Counted from the stretch's first letter, positions 17,106 through 27,110 are shown. The stretch is 64,000 nucleotides of DNA from R-RK-3 sp963842775 (GCA_963842775.1 CAWJHQ010000004.1:264272-328271), one strand, 5' to 3'. Notes: generated by a model not told the origin, from the sequence alone. Program-made: numbers and translations.

Positions 17106-18116
17106 ATGAACGAGGATCGTAAAGTTCGCTGGGGCATCATTTCCACTGCCAATATCGGCATGATGAAGGTGACGCCGGGCATCATGAACTCGCCCCACTC
17201 CGTGGTGACGGCGATCGCATCGCGCGATCCCGCCCGGGCGCGCGAAGCGGCGGACCAGCTCGGCATCCCGAATGCCTACGGCTCCTACGAGGAGATGCTG
17301 GCCGATCCCGAGATCGACGCCGTCTACAATCCGCTCCCGAACCATTTGCATGTGGACCTGACGCTGGCCGCCGCGCAGGCCGGCAAGCATGTGCTCTGCG
17401 AAAAGCCGATGGGTCTCGACGCGAAGGATGCGGAGCGGCTGCGTGCCGTGCCGGACGGTATTCTCGTCGCCGAAGCGTTCATGGTGCGCTATCACCCGCA
17501 ATGGCTGAGGGCGCGGGAGATCGCAAGGTCGGGCGAACTGGGTGAAGTGCGCGCCGTCTTCTCGCTGTTCACCTATTTCAACACCGATCCCGCAAATGTG
17601 CGCAATCAGGCCGACATCGGCGGCGGCGGCATTCTCGACATCGGCTGCTATCCGATTACCGGCGCGCGCTTCATCTTCGACGGCGAGCCGAAACGGGTGG
17701 TCGCGCTGGTGGATCGCGATCCGGCCTTCCGCACCGACCGGCAGGCAAGCGTCATCGCCGATTTCGGCAATGGGCGTCACCTGACCTTCCTCGTTTCCAC
17801 GCAGCTCATAAACACCCAGTCGATAGAGATCGTCGGCACCAAAGGGCGCGTGGAAATCCTCATCCCCTTCAATGCGCCGCGGGACGAGCGCACGGCGATC
17901 ATTGTCGACAAGGGGGAAAGCCTGGACGGAAATCTGGCCCGGCGGGAAATCATGCCTGCGTCCGATCAATATACCGAACAGGCCGAAGCCTTCGCGCTGG
18001 CCGTGCTGGGCAGACAGCCGCTCGTCTGGAGCATCGAGGATTCGATCCGCTCCATGCGCGTGCTCGATGCGATCTTTGAAAGTGAACGGAGTGGCGGCTG
18101 GGCCGAAGTCAACTGA
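17106..18116 (+). CDS. Gfo/Idh/MocA family NAD(P)-dependent oxidoreductase
   Basis: This 336-aa protein has an N-terminal Rossmann fold (WGIISTANIG at the start, then DAVYNPLPNHLH and the signature LCEKPM with the conserved Lys, about residues 97-102) and a C-terminal GFO_IDH_MocA_C domain containing GGGGILDIGCYPI. Enzymes of this family oxidise or reduce sugars and polyols. The ribosome-binding site is GGGAGTG before ATG 17106. It sits next to the LacI regulator and the transporter locus and probably serves the same pathway. The substrate cannot be read from sequence. Confidence 0.92.
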   Translation: MNEDRKVRWGIISTANIGMMKVTPGIMNSPHSVVTAIASRDPARAREAADQLGIPNAYGSYEEMLADPEIDAVYNPLPNHLHVDLTLAAAQAGKHVLCEKPMGLDAKDAERLRAVPDGILVAEAFMVRYHPQWLRAREIARSGELGEVRAVFSLFTYFNTDPANVRNQADIGGGGILDIGCYPITGARFIFDGEPKRVVALVDRDPAFRTDRQASVIADFGNGRHLTFLVSTQLINTQSIEIVGTKGRVEILIPFNAPRDERTAIIVDKGESLDGNLARREIMPASDQYTEQAEAFALAVLGRQPLVWSIEDSIRSMRVLDAIFESERSGGWAEVN

Positions 18117-18166
18117 TCAGCCTGTCGATCACCCCGCATCGGTCGAACGGAATTCGCCCAGTTCCC

Positions 18167-19231
18167 TTACACCCGGACGGTACGTCGCCAGATCATCTCA
18201 GGCTGGAGGACAATTCTGGCGGATGCGCTTTCGGCATCCCGGCCTGCGGATATAAGCGAAATGACGCTTTGGGCGATCCGGTCAACCGGCTGGCTGAAGG
18301 TCGTCAGGCTGTAAGACATCCATCCTGCCTGCGGAATGTCGTCAAAACCGATGATCGAGAGCTCGCCGGGCACGGCGAGGCCGAACTCCAATCGCGCGAC
18401 GTCCATGACACCGCAAGCCATAAGATCGTTGACGGCGAAAACCGCGTCCGGCCGTTCCGGGCCGGTCAGCAGGCGTCGTCCGGCACTCACACCGCTGTCG
18501 TAGCTGGTCGCGCGTCCATGCCGAACCGTCACAGGTTCCAGACCCACGGCCCTTGCCGCGGCGACAAAAGCGGTCTCCCGCTCCATCAGGGCCGGCGTGC
18601 CAAGCTCCGAATTCACAACGGCGAGCCGGCGGCATCCTCCCCGCAGGAAAGCGCGGCAAGCGGCAGACGCAGCGCCGGTATTGTCCAGCTGGATATTGTC
18701 CGGCCCCTCGATCCGATCGTCACGGCTGATCAGAATCAGCCTTTGACCATTGTCGAGACAGGTGCGGACGATGGACTGAGCCGGTGTTCCCGACAGTATG
18801 ACGGTTGCGTCCGCCCGGTAATCGATCGTCTTTTGCAAGGCGGAAGCGGCATCGTCGTCGGGGCCGGCAATACTGATGGTCATGGCCACCTTGCCGATCG
18901 CCTGAAGCGCTTCGGCGATCCCTCGAACCAGGCGCGATCCCTGCGGCGAGCTCATATCGGCGGCGACCAGGCAGACAATCCCGGTCTCGCGGCGCATCAA
19001 TCCCCGGGCGAGGTGATTGACATGATAGCCGAGCTCCGCCGCCGCCTTGAGCACGCGTTGGCGCGTCTCGTCCGATACGCTCGCGCCGGGCGTGAAGGTG
19101 CGTGAGACGGCCGAGCGCGAGACACCCGCGCGCAATGCAACTTCGCGAGAGGACACGAAGGCTCTCGGCAGGTCGGGAGCATCCCGGCTCACTTGGGATG
19201 CTTTGGACGTGGGCAACGAGGTTGGTTTCAT
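18167..19231 (-). CDS. LacI family transcriptional regulator
   Basis: This 354-aa protein has an N-terminal LacI helix-turn-helix (VSSREVALRAGVSRSAVSR, about residues 26-44) with hinge (YHVNHLARGL) and a periplasmic-binding-like ligand domain (about 85-340). The N-terminal extension of about 25 residues before the HTH is unusual; a start closer to the HTH is possible. It is divergent from the binding-protein gene at 19460, and the spacer holds two identical-type palindromes likely to be its operators. It probably represses the transporter operon until a sugar or sugar-phosphate ligand binds. Confidence 0.92.
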   Translation of the reverse strand: MKPTSLPTSKASQVSRDAPDLPRAFVSSREVALRAGVSRSAVSRTFTPGASVSDETRQRVLKAAAELGYHVNHLARGLMRRETGIVCLVAADMSSPQGSRLVRGIAEALQAIGKVAMTISIAGPDDDAASALQKTIDYRADATVILSGTPAQSIVRTCLDNGQRLILISRDDRIEGPDNIQLDNTGAASAACRAFLRGGCRRLAVVNSELGTPALMERETAFVAAARAVGLEPVTVRHGRATSYDSGVSAGRRLLTGPERPDAVFAVNDLMACGVMDVARLEFGLAVPGELSIIGFDDIPQAGWMSYSLTTFSQPVDRIAQSVISLISAGRDAESASARIVLQPEMIWRRTVRV

Positions 19232-19283
19232 GGCAGTCGGATTGCACCGGCATCGTGCAGTTCACGGTGAAGAGTGCCATCGA

Positions 19284-19299
19284 TTGCAAAGGAGTGCAA
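19284..19299. promoter_or_regulatory. Putative LacI-family operator O1 (TTGCA-N6-TGCAA)
   Basis: The 16-bp inverted repeat TTGCAAAGGAGTGCAA lies between the divergent LacI regulator and the binding-protein gene. A second site with the same half-sites and spacing lies 88 bp away. The symmetric TGCAA half-sites with a 6-bp centre suit a LacI-type dimer. Confidence 0.6.
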
Positions 19300-19371
19300 A
19301 TCGCCATCTGTAGTTCCGGGGTCGGGCTAGTCCTTGTCATTGACTTATTGCCGATCCGCGTGGGATTTCTA

Positions 19372-19387
19372 TTGCATAGCTTTGCAA
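19372..19387. promoter_or_regulatory. Putative LacI-family operator O2 (TTGCA-N6-TGCAA)
   Basis: The 16-bp inverted repeat TTGCATAGCTTTGCAA is 73 bases before the transporter start codon. Half-sites and spacing are identical to the copy at 19284, so it probably overlaps the transporter promoter. Confidence 0.6.
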
Positions 19388-19459
19388 GAACAAAGCACCG
19401 GACCTGTGAAGAGCGGTCGGACAAGGCATTCGCCCCAAGGCGAAGCAAGGGAGGACAAT

Positions 19460-20509
19460 ATGGCAGGTATGAAGGGAGGGAAGGCGTCGGCCTTCCAGCT
19501 ATCGGTTTTCGCACTGTTCGGCATTCTATCCGGAGGGCTCGGCCGGGCCGAGGCGGCGGGCTCCGTCGTCATCTATTGCGGCATGAACGAGGAATGGTGC
19601 CGCGCCGCGACCGCCGCGTTCCAGCAGAAGACCGGCATTCAGGTCAGCATGACGCGCCAGAGCGCCGGCGAGATCTATGCGCGGCTCAAAGCCGAGAAGG
19701 ACAATCCACGCGGCGACATCTGGTATGGCGGGACAGGCGACCCGCACCTGCAGGCGGCCAATGACGGTCTGACGGACGCCTATAAGCCGGCCCAGCTCGA
19801 CGCCTTGCGAGATTGGGCGAAAGCCCAAGCGGAACGGTCCGGTTTCCGTACCGTCGGCATCTATCTCGGCGCGCTGGGCTATGGCTACAACACGGACCTG
19901 ATCGCCTCGCGCAAGATCGAGGCGCCCGCCTGCTGGGCAGATCTTCTCAAGCCGGAGTTCAAGGGCGAAGTCCAGGTGGCCGATCCGAATTCTTCCGGCA
20001 CGGCCTACACCATGCTGGCCACCATAGTGCAGCTCAAAGGCGAGGAACCGGCCTTCGACTATTTGAAGGCGCTGCATAAGAATGTCGACCACTACACCAC
20101 CTCCGGCGCGGCACCAGCCCAGGCGGTCGGGCGCGGCGAGGTCGCCGTCGCGATCGCGTTCCAGCACGATCTGATCGCCGCCGCGAAAAAAGGCGGAAAG
20201 CTTAAGGTCATCTCGCCTTGCGAAGGCACCGGTTACGAAATCGGCTCTATGAGCCTCATCAAAGGCGCGCGCAATCCGGCGGAGGCCAAGGCGTTCTATG
20301 ACTGGGCGCTGACGCCGGAGGCTCAGGAACTGGGCGCTATCAACAACCAGTTCCAACTGCCGTCCAACAGCGCGACGCCCGTGCCGCCGGAAGCGCCGGA
20401 TCTCGCCAAGCTTAAGCTGATCGCCTACGATTTCGACAAATACGGCTCGTCCGCCGAACGCAACCGGCTGCTGGCCCGCTGGACCAAGGACGTCAAGAAT
20501 GCCCAATGA
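19460..20509 (+). CDS. ABC transporter substrate-binding protein (FbpA/AfuA type)
   Basis: This protein of about 349 aa starts at ATG 19460 after an AGGGAGGA site. It has a signal peptide (about residues 1-33) and a family 1 extracellular binding-protein fold (VVIYCGMNEEWCRAATAAF at the mature N-terminus, GDIWYGGTGDPHLQ near residue 90). This cluster is often annotated as Fe(3+)-binding, but the AfuA branch binds hexose phosphates. The adjacent LacI regulator and phosphatase-family gene fit a phosphorylated sugar better than iron. It begins the transporter operon; its stop overlaps the permease start. Confidence 0.88.
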   Translation: MAGMKGGKASAFQLSVFALFGILSGGLGRAEAAGSVVIYCGMNEEWCRAATAAFQQKTGIQVSMTRQSAGEIYARLKAEKDNPRGDIWYGGTGDPHLQAANDGLTDAYKPAQLDALRDWAKAQAERSGFRTVGIYLGALGYGYNTDLIASRKIEAPACWADLLKPEFKGEVQVADPNSSGTAYTMLATIVQLKGEEPAFDYLKALHKNVDHYTTSGAAPAQAVGRGEVAVAIAFQHDLIAAAKKGGKLKVISPCEGTGYEIGSMSLIKGARNPAEAKAFYDWALTPEAQELGAINNQFQLPSNSATPVPPEAPDLAKLKLIAYDFDKYGSSAERNRLLARWTKDVKNAQ

Positions 20510-22727
20510 CGGGCCGCGGCTCCGCAAAGGGGCCGCCGGCTCGCGCGCCTTCACTTCGGCATTCTGGATCGCCACCGCCTGGGCCGCCTTCGTCATCGTG
20601 CCATGGCACGGCATCGAGGGCGGGCTTTACGCGGTGCTGGCCGGGCGGGTGCGGGCCGATCAGCTCGCCTCCGCCATCCGGCTCGCCTTCGAAGGCCACC
20701 CGCGGCTGTTGCTGCTGCTCATCCCGCTCGCCCTGGCGACCGTCGCCGAAGTGCTGGGGCGCCCTCGGCTGCTGGTCGCGGCCGGGTTGCTCGGCATCGG
20801 CTGGGTGGTGTTCGACGGCTTTTTCCTGAGCGGGCGCGGTACGTTGGGGACGCTTGCTGATCGCGCCGGCCGGCCCCGGCGCGGTGCAGGCCTCGCTGGG
20901 CTGGGGCGCCCTGCTTTTCGTCGTCGCCATGAGCGTCGTGGCAAGCTTCGGCTGGGCGCGGCTCGGCTGGCTGAAGGGCGACGTCTTCACCATCGCGGCG
21001 CTGACCCTGGTCAGCGGGTCGATCTTCATTTTCGTCGGCTATCCCGTGCTATGCACTCTCGTTTCGGCGTTCAAGAACAATGGCGTGGTCGATCTGGCCG
21101 CCTTTGCCGAGCGATCACCGACAGCGCGATCTGGGGGCTGGGCTGCCTGCCGGGCGGCACGTGCGGCGTCGCCTGGAACTCGCTGATGCTGGCGGTGATC
21201 GTCGGCGTGCTGAGCACCGCGCTGGGCCTCGCCTTCGCGCTGGTCGCCGTGCGCACCCGCTTTCCTTTCCCGAAGCTTTTCCGTCGTCATTTCCATCCTG
21301 CCGGTGATCACGCCGCCCTTCGTCATCGGCCTGGCGCTGATCCTCCTGTTCGGGCGGGCCGGCGATGGTGACGGCGTTTCTCAGCGACTGGTTCCACATC
21401 CCGCGCAGCCGCTGGATCTACGGCATGCCGGGGCTGACCATCGCGCAATTGCTCGCCTTCACCCCGATTTCGTTTCTGGTGCTGTCCGGCGTGCTTCAGG
21501 CGGTCGGGCCGAGCCTCGAAGAGGCATCGCAGACGCTGCGCAGCGGGCGCTGGCGCACATTCCGGCACGTGACGTGGCCGCTGATCCGCCCGGGCCTCGC
21601 CAACGCCTTCCTCCTCGCCTTCATCGAGAGCCTTGCCGATTTCGGCAATCCGATCATGATCGGCGGCAATTTCCGCGTGCTCTCGACCAGCATCTATTTC
21701 GCCGTGGTCGGCGCGGCGCATGACGAGGGCAAAGCCGCCGTGCTCGGCATCGTGCTGCTGGCTTTCTGCCTTTCCGCCTTCATGCTGCAACGGCTCTGGA
21801 TCGGCCGGCGCAGCTACGTCTCGATTTCAGGGAAAGGCGAAGGCGGGGTGTCGGCCGAGTTGCCGCCCGCCCTGAAGCGCCTGGGCTATGCGGTCGTGCT
21901 GCCCTGGATGGCTGCTGACGGCGGCCGTTTACGGCGTCATCCTCATCGGCGGCTTCCTCAAGAGCGTCGGCGCGGACAACACGCTGACGTTCGAGCATTT
22001 CATCACCGCCTTCGCCATCAGCCAAAGCGAGCATGGCTGGTTTCTGGCCGGTTCGGGCTGGAATTCGCTGATCACGACGCTCCAGGTGGCGAGCCTCGCC
22101 ATGATCCCCACCGCCGCGCTGGGCATCCTCACCGCCTATCTGCTCGACAGGCAGCGCTTCTTCGGCCGCGGCGCGTTCGAATTCATGACCATGCTGAGTT
22201 TCGCCATCCCCGGCACGGTCATCGGCATCAGTTATATCCTAGCCTTCAACACACCGCCGATCGAGTTGACCGGCACGGCGACGATCATGATTATTGCCTT
22301 CGTGTTCCGCAACATGCCGGTCGGCATCCGCGCCGGGCTGGCCAATCTGCGCCAGATCGACCCGAGCCTCGACGAAGCCTCGATGACCCTGGGCGCTCGC
22401 ACGCCGCGAACCTTGCGGCAGGTGATCCTGCCGATCCTGCGTCCGGCCGTCATCACATCGATGGTCTATGCCTTCGTGCGGGCCGTCACGAGTGTCAGCG
22501 CCGTTATCTTCCTGGTTTCCGGGGAGTATAATCTGGCGACGGTCTACATTGTCGGGCGTGCGGAATTCGGCGAATACGGGCTGGCGATCGTCTATTCGGC
22601 GGTGCTGATCGTCATCATCGTCGCGGCCCTGCTGGCCATTCAGGCGCTGGTGGGCGAACGCCGCATCGGCAGGCGGACCTTCGCGGCCGGGCCACCCTCC
22701 GGCACCCGAGATTTGGTGGAGACATGA
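20499..22727 (+). pseudogene. Fused ABC transporter permease (two BPD_transp_1 domains), five apparent frameshifts
   Basis: Joined across shifts near 20850, 21110, 21280, 21360 and 21912 this gives about 740 aa with two copies of the binding-protein-dependent permease domain. The first EAA-type loop is SLEEASQTLRSGRWRTFRHV and the second is SLDEASMTLGARTPRTLRQV. About 12 membrane segments are expected, as in FbpB-type fused permeases. The protein sequence is well conserved between breaks, which argues for sequencing indels over old decay, but as read the gene cannot make a full protein. It overlaps the binding-protein stop and the ATPase start, so it is the middle gene of the operon. Confidence 0.85.
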
Positions 22728-23872
22728 ACCAAGCCATCCCAACAGGCGCCGGCCTGGAGCCGCTCGCGCCAATAGCCGATCCGGGTGCGCGCAAGTCGCG
22801 CAAAGCGGTGGAGTTTCGCCAGGTCACCAAGCGATATGGGCCCGTTGTCGCCGTCGACGCGGCGGATTTCATTATCGAGAGCGCAACGCTGGTGACGCTG
22901 CTCGGACCGTCCGGCTGCGGCAAGACCACAACCCTGAGGCTCATCGCCGGTCTCGAAACGGCAAGTGAGGGACGCATGTTCATCGATGGCGAGGAGGTCA
23001 CGCATCGCGCCGCCTCCGAACGCGATGTGAGCATGGTGTTCCAGTCCTACGCGCTGTTCCCGCATATGACGGTCATGGAGAATGTCTGTTATGGCCTGCG
23101 CGCCTCCGGTATCGCACGGCGCCAGGCCGAGCAGATGGCGGCGGAAAAGCTCAAGAGCGTGGGGCTGACCGGCTTCGAAACGCGCTTGCCGAGTGAGCTT
23201 TCGGGCGGCCAGCAGCAGCGTGTCGCCGTCGCCCGCGCCATCGTGCTGGAGCCCAAGGTTCTCCTGTTCGACGAGCCGCTCTCCAATCTCGACGCCAAGA
23301 TGCGCCGCCGCGTGCGCGAGGACATCCGCGCCCTGCAGCAGGGCCTCGGGCTGACGGTCGTCTACGTCACACATGATCAGGAGGAAGCGCTCGCCGTCTC
23401 CGACCGCATCATCGTCATGAAGGATGCCCGGATCGTGCAGGATGGCAGCCCCCGGGATCTTTACGAGCGTCCCGCCGACCGGTTCGTCGCCGATTTTATC
23501 GGCAATGCCAATATCCTGCCGGTCGTGCTCCACCGTGACGGCGGCGACATGGCGCGGGCGGTGTTGAACGGGCTGGACTTGCGGCTGCCTCATCGTGGCC
23601 AGCCATCGGGGCCGGCCGAATTGGCGGTGCGGCCGCAGGCTTTCCGGCTGCGCAGCGGCGCGCCCGAGGGGGGCGAGATCGGCGGCACGATCCGGAAGGC
23701 GGCCTATCTCGGCAGCCATATGGAGTATGAGCTGGCACTTGACGGAATCGCGGGAGAGATGTTCGTGATCGACCGCGACGTGGCGGCGCCGCACCCGGTA
23801 GACGCCCGCGTCGCGGTTGCGGTCGATGCGTCGGGCGCGGCCATCATTCCTTCCGCCGGAGACAAATCCTGA
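22724..23872 (+). CDS. ABC transporter ATP-binding protein (FbpC/AfuC/PotA type)
   Basis: This 382-aa protein has an ABC ATPase domain with Walker A GPSGCGKTT, Q-loop VFQSYALFPH, signature LSGGQQQRVAVARA, Walker B VLLFDEPLSNLD and H-loop VTHD, followed by a C-terminal TOBE/OB domain (about residues 290-375). It overlaps the permease end by four bases and its last base is shared with the next start. It energises import by the fused permease above. Confidence 0.94.
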   Translation: MNQAIPTGAGLEPLAPIADPGARKSRKAVEFRQVTKRYGPVVAVDAADFIIESATLVTLLGPSGCGKTTTLRLIAGLETASEGRMFIDGEEVTHRAASERDVSMVFQSYALFPHMTVMENVCYGLRASGIARRQAEQMAAEKLKSVGLTGFETRLPSELSGGQQQRVAVARAIVLEPKVLLFDEPLSNLDAKMRRRVREDIRALQQGLGLTVVYVTHDQEEALAVSDRIIVMKDARIVQDGSPRDLYERPADRFVADFIGNANILPVVLHRDGGDMARAVLNGLDLRLPHRGQPSGPAELAVRPQAFRLRSGAPEGGEIGGTIRKAAYLGSHMEYELALDGIAGEMFVIDRDVAAPHPVDARVAVAVDASGAAIIPSAGDKS

Positions 23873-24651
23873 TGACCGATCTCGATACCAGGGCCGCTTT
23901 GGCCGTGGATGTCGCTCTGCGCGCAGGGCAGCTTGCCCTGGCGATGCGTCACAATCTTGGGCCGGCGGATGCCAAGAGCGCGATCGATTTCTGCACGGAG
24001 GCCGATCTGGCCGTTGAGCGGCTGATCCGCCAGGAGATGGCGGCGCGCTTTGGCGGCGACAGCTTCATCGGCGAGGAATATGGCGGCGAGGCCGGCGACG
24101 CGGTCTGGGTCGTGGATCCGATCGACGGAACGGCGGGCTATATTCACGGCACGCCGCGCTGGTGCGTCTCCATCGCCTTCGTTCTGGCTGGCGTGATCGA
24201 AATCGGCGTGATCTATGCGCCGGTGACCGATCGTCTGTTCATCGCGCGGCGAGGCCGCGGCGCACAGATGAACGGCCGCCCGATCCAGGTCAGTGGATTG
24301 CGGCACGGCGCCGCCCCGGTCATCGAGGCCGGCTGGTCGGAGCGGCGCCCGCTCGGCGCCTATTGCGAATTGCTCGCCCGGTTGACCGCGGCACGCTTCG
24401 AATTTCGCCGGCTCGGCTCAGGAGCGCTCGGCCTGGCCGAAGTCGCGTCGGGCCTCGCCGACGGCTATGTCGAGCTGCATATGAACGCCTGGGACGCGCT
24501 CGCCGGCATTCTGCTTGTGGAAGAGGCCGGCGGCCGGGTCAATGACGTGCTTGCCGCTGACGGGCTGCGGCGCGGCAATCTGGTTCTCGCGTCCACTCCC
24601 GAAATCGCCGAAGCGCTCGCCGCGATGACCAGCGATTTGTCCGGGGCGTAG
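23872..24651 (+). CDS. Inositol monophosphatase family phosphatase
   Basis: This 259-aa protein is of the IMPase/FBPase/CysQ superfamily. Metal-site motifs are GEEYGGE (about residues 64-70), WVVDPIDGTAGYIHG (about 80-94) and the C-terminal WDALAGILLVEEAGG. The enzyme removes a phosphate ester from a small alcohol or sugar using Mg2+. It is the last gene of the transport operon, directly coupled to the ATPase, suggesting it dephosphorylates the imported compound. The precise substrate is unknown. Confidence 0.92.
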   Translation: MTDLDTRAALAVDVALRAGQLALAMRHNLGPADAKSAIDFCTEADLAVERLIRQEMAARFGGDSFIGEEYGGEAGDAVWVVDPIDGTAGYIHGTPRWCVSIAFVLAGVIEIGVIYAPVTDRLFIARRGRGAQMNGRPIQVSGLRHGAAPVIEAGWSERRPLGAYCELLARLTAARFEFRRLGSGALGLAEVASGLADGYVELHMNAWDALAGILLVEEAGGRVNDVLAADGLRRGNLVLASTPEIAEALAAMTSDLSGA

Positions 24652-24713
24652 CCCATCCGGCGCGGAGCGGACTGGATCGCGTCTCCCGCACTGTTTACGA
24701 AGAGCAGATCAAT

Positions 24714-25043
24714 TCACTCATGATGGAAGACCTCTTCCATCATCGCCCACCATTCGCCCTCTTTGCGCGTTTCGAGCGGCTTCTGGCATGGGATGCAAAG
24801 CGCCCACCATTCGGCATTTTTCGGGCTTGCCGCCATCTTTGCCATGTCGGCTGCAAAGTCGGCGCCGGTGTATTCCCAATATCCAAAGAGCAGGTTCTCC
24901 GGCTCCTTCAGGTAGATTGAATAATTGGTGATGTTGCATGCGGAAATGAGTGCGAGGATTTCCGGCCAGACGGCGGCATGCAGGCGTTTATATTCGGCGA
25001 CTTTGTCCGCGTTCAGACCGATCACCATACCCATGCGTTGCAT
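24714..25043 (-). CDS. rhaM: L-rhamnose mutarotase family protein
   Basis: This 109-aa protein is of the RhaM family, with YKRLHAAVWPEIL, NYSIYL, LFGYWEYTG and WWALCIPCQKPL. Family members interconvert alpha and beta anomers of L-rhamnose and related sugars. It lies at the 3' end of the TRAP operon (large permease stop at 25182), suggesting the locus handles a deoxy sugar or its acid. The symbol reflects the family; the exact sugar is not shown. Confidence 0.85.
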   Translation of the reverse strand: MQRMGMVIGLNADKVAEYKRLHAAVWPEILALISACNITNYSIYLKEPENLLFGYWEYTGADFAADMAKMAASPKNAEWWALCIPCQKPLETRKEGEWWAMMEEVFHHE

Positions 25044-25181
25044 GTTCCCTCCCTCAAATCGCGTTTCGTGACGGTCCGGTTGGCGGCGTTCATGTCGTCC
25101 AGTTGTGGAATGTACTCGATATATTTGCCGTTGGGCACAGCGCCACGAGCTCGGCCCATATCCGGGGGACAGGTCGAACAG

Positions 25182-26462
25182 CTAATTGACCAATCCGGCG
25201 AGCCTTGGCAGCCACAGAGTCAATTCCGGGAAGATGGTGATTGCCGCGAGCGAAAGGAGCAGCGGCACGAGCCATGGAAGGATGGCCATCGTCGTCTGTT
25301 CGATCGAGAGCTTCGAAATCCGGGCGAGGACGAAAAGCACCATTCCGAGCGGCGGATGCAGCAGTCCGATCATCAGATTGAGCGTCATGACCAATCCGAA
25401 ATGTATCGGATCGATACCGACTTTGGTGATGACCGGCATGAGCACCGGGACCAGAATGCTGATGGCCGCAATCGGCTCCAGGAAGCAGCCCACCGCCAGG
25501 AGAATGAGATTGATGATCAGCAGGATGACGTAAGGGTTGTCAGAGAGGGTCAGGAGCCCTTGGGTGGAATATTCGGTGATGTGCGTCACGGTCAGCACCC
25601 AGGCAAATAGCGAGGCTCCGGCGACGATCAGCAGCACCGCCGCCGTCGTCTCGATCGTGTCCAGCGTCACCTTGTAGAACTGCTTGAGCGACAGCGAACG
25701 ATAGAGAAACACCCCCAGCATGAGCGCCCATGCGCAGGCGGCTACGGCCGCCTCCGTCGGCGTAAACCAGCCGAGGGTCATGCCGCCGATGATGATGACG
25801 GGCGTCATCAGCGCCGGAAGCGCAGCGACGAAGCTGGTCCCCAGTACCTTCCAGCGGAAGACCTGGTCGCGTCCGATCCCATGGCGATGGGCGTAAAAGC
25901 CCACATAGAGCATCATCATCGCGGTCATGAACAGGCCGGGGATGATGCCGCCCATGAACAGCGCGCCGATCGAGACATTGGCCATCATGCCGTAGATCAC
26001 GAAGGGCAGAGATGGCGGCATGATCGGCCCCAGCGTCGCCGAGGCGGCCGTTACGCCGACCGCGAACTCGGTCGAATAGCCGTGATCCTTCATCGCCTTG
26101 ATTTCGATGGTGCCGAGACCCGCCGCATCGGCGATCGCGGTGCCCGACATGCCCGCGAAGATGACGGATCCGACGATGTTCACATGTCCCAGGCCGCCTT
26201 TCATCCAGCCGCAAAGCGCGACGGCAAAGTCATAGATGCGGTTGGTTATGCCGGCCGAATTCATCAGGTTGCCGGCAAGGATGAAGAACGGCACCGCCAG
26301 CAGAGGGAAGCTGTCGATCCCGCCGGCCATCCGGTGCAGAATGACAAAGTCGGGAATGTTGCCGATGAAATGCGTATAGAGCAGCGATGAACCGGCGAGC
26401 GCGATGAACACCGGCACACCGATCACAAGCGCAAGGATAAAGACGATGACGAGAAGGGCCAT
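25182..26462 (-). CDS. dctM: TRAP transporter large permease subunit (DctM/SiaM-like)
   Basis: This 426-aa protein has about 12 hydrophobic segments of the DctM family. Typical blocks are LLAVPFFILAGNLMNSAGIT, GMSGTAIADAAGLG, ASATLGPIMPPSLPFVIYG and LHPPLGMVLFV. It imports an organic acid with Na+ using the DctP binding protein encoded at 28274. It lies 16 bases after the small subunit gene on the same strand, so they form one operon. Confidence 0.95.
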   Translation of the reverse strand: MALLVIVFILALVIGVPVFIALAGSSLLYTHFIGNIPDFVILHRMAGGIDSFPLLAVPFFILAGNLMNSAGITNRIYDFAVALCGWMKGGLGHVNIVGSVIFAGMSGTAIADAAGLGTIEIKAMKDHGYSTEFAVGVTAASATLGPIMPPSLPFVIYGMMANVSIGALFMGGIIPGLFMTAMMMLYVGFYAHRHGIGRDQVFRWKVLGTSFVAALPALMTPVIIIGGMTLGWFTPTEAAVAACAWALMLGVFLYRSLSLKQFYKVTLDTIETTAAVLLIVAGASLFAWVLTVTHITEYSTQGLLTLSDNPYVILLIINLILLAVGCFLEPIAAISILVPVLMPVITKVGIDPIHFGLVMTLNLMIGLLHPPLGMVLFVLARISKLSIEQTTMAILPWLVPLLLSLAAITIFPELTLWLPRLAGLVN

Positions 26463-26478
26463 GGGAGTATCCGTGTAA

Positions 26479-27045
26479 TCAGTCAGCCGATGCGTGTGAG
26501 ATAGGGTCGGGCGGAGTTCGCCAGCCCTCGCGGGCGTTACACCAGAAAATCCATAGCTGGCGGCCGAACATCAGGAAGCATCCCAGCCCAACGCCGCCAT
26601 AAACGAGGCTCATCGGCAGATCGAAGACGGTCATGCGCTGATAGTGCATGCGTTCGACGATCAGCACCGAGAAGTAGGCGAGAAGGCCGAAGAAGCCGAG
26701 CTTGATGACATCGACCAACGCCATCAGCAGGGAACGCGCCAGGCTCGGCGGCATCAGATTCGCGAGCAGGTCGACGGCGATGTGGCCCTTCTTGCGCGTG
26801 ACGATCGCGCCGCCGATGAACGTCACGACCATCAGCAGATAGCGCGCGATCTCCTCGGTCCAGGCCAGGGAATCATTCAGCACATAGCGCGTGAAGAACT
26901 GCACGAAGACGATGATCCCGAGCACCCAGAAGATGATGAATGCGAGCCAGTCCTCGAAATGGTGCTCGATCACGACCTCTTCGTCTTCCACCACGATGAG
27001 GTGCACCAACTCCTCGTTCTCAGACGCTGGCAGGTCGGTCTTCAT
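26479..27045 (-). CDS. dctQ: TRAP transporter small permease subunit (DctQ-like)
   Basis: This protein of about 188 aa has four transmembrane helices of the DctQ family: the first around residues 25-47, SLAWTEEIARYLLMVVTFIG in the second loop and helix, and AVDLLANLMPP. ATG 27045 is preferred over an upstream in-frame start because of an AGGA site six bases before it. The acidic N-terminus (residues 1-22) is cytoplasmic. It pairs with the adjacent large subunit. Confidence 0.92.
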   Translation of the reverse strand: MKTDLPASENEELVHLIVVEDEEVVIEHHFEDWLAFIIFWVLGIIVFVQFFTRYVLNDSLAWTEEIARYLLMVVTFIGGAIVTRKKGHIAVDLLANLMPPSLARSLLMALVDVIKLGFFGLLAYFSVLIVERMHYQRMTVFDLPMSLVYGGVGLGCFLMFGRQLWIFWCNAREGWRTPPDPISHASAD

Positions 27046-27110
27046 AGGCTTATCCTGAATTTGCGCCGCTTCCCGGCGCGCCACGTTGCTTCGACAGAGT
27101 GGACATGCCC

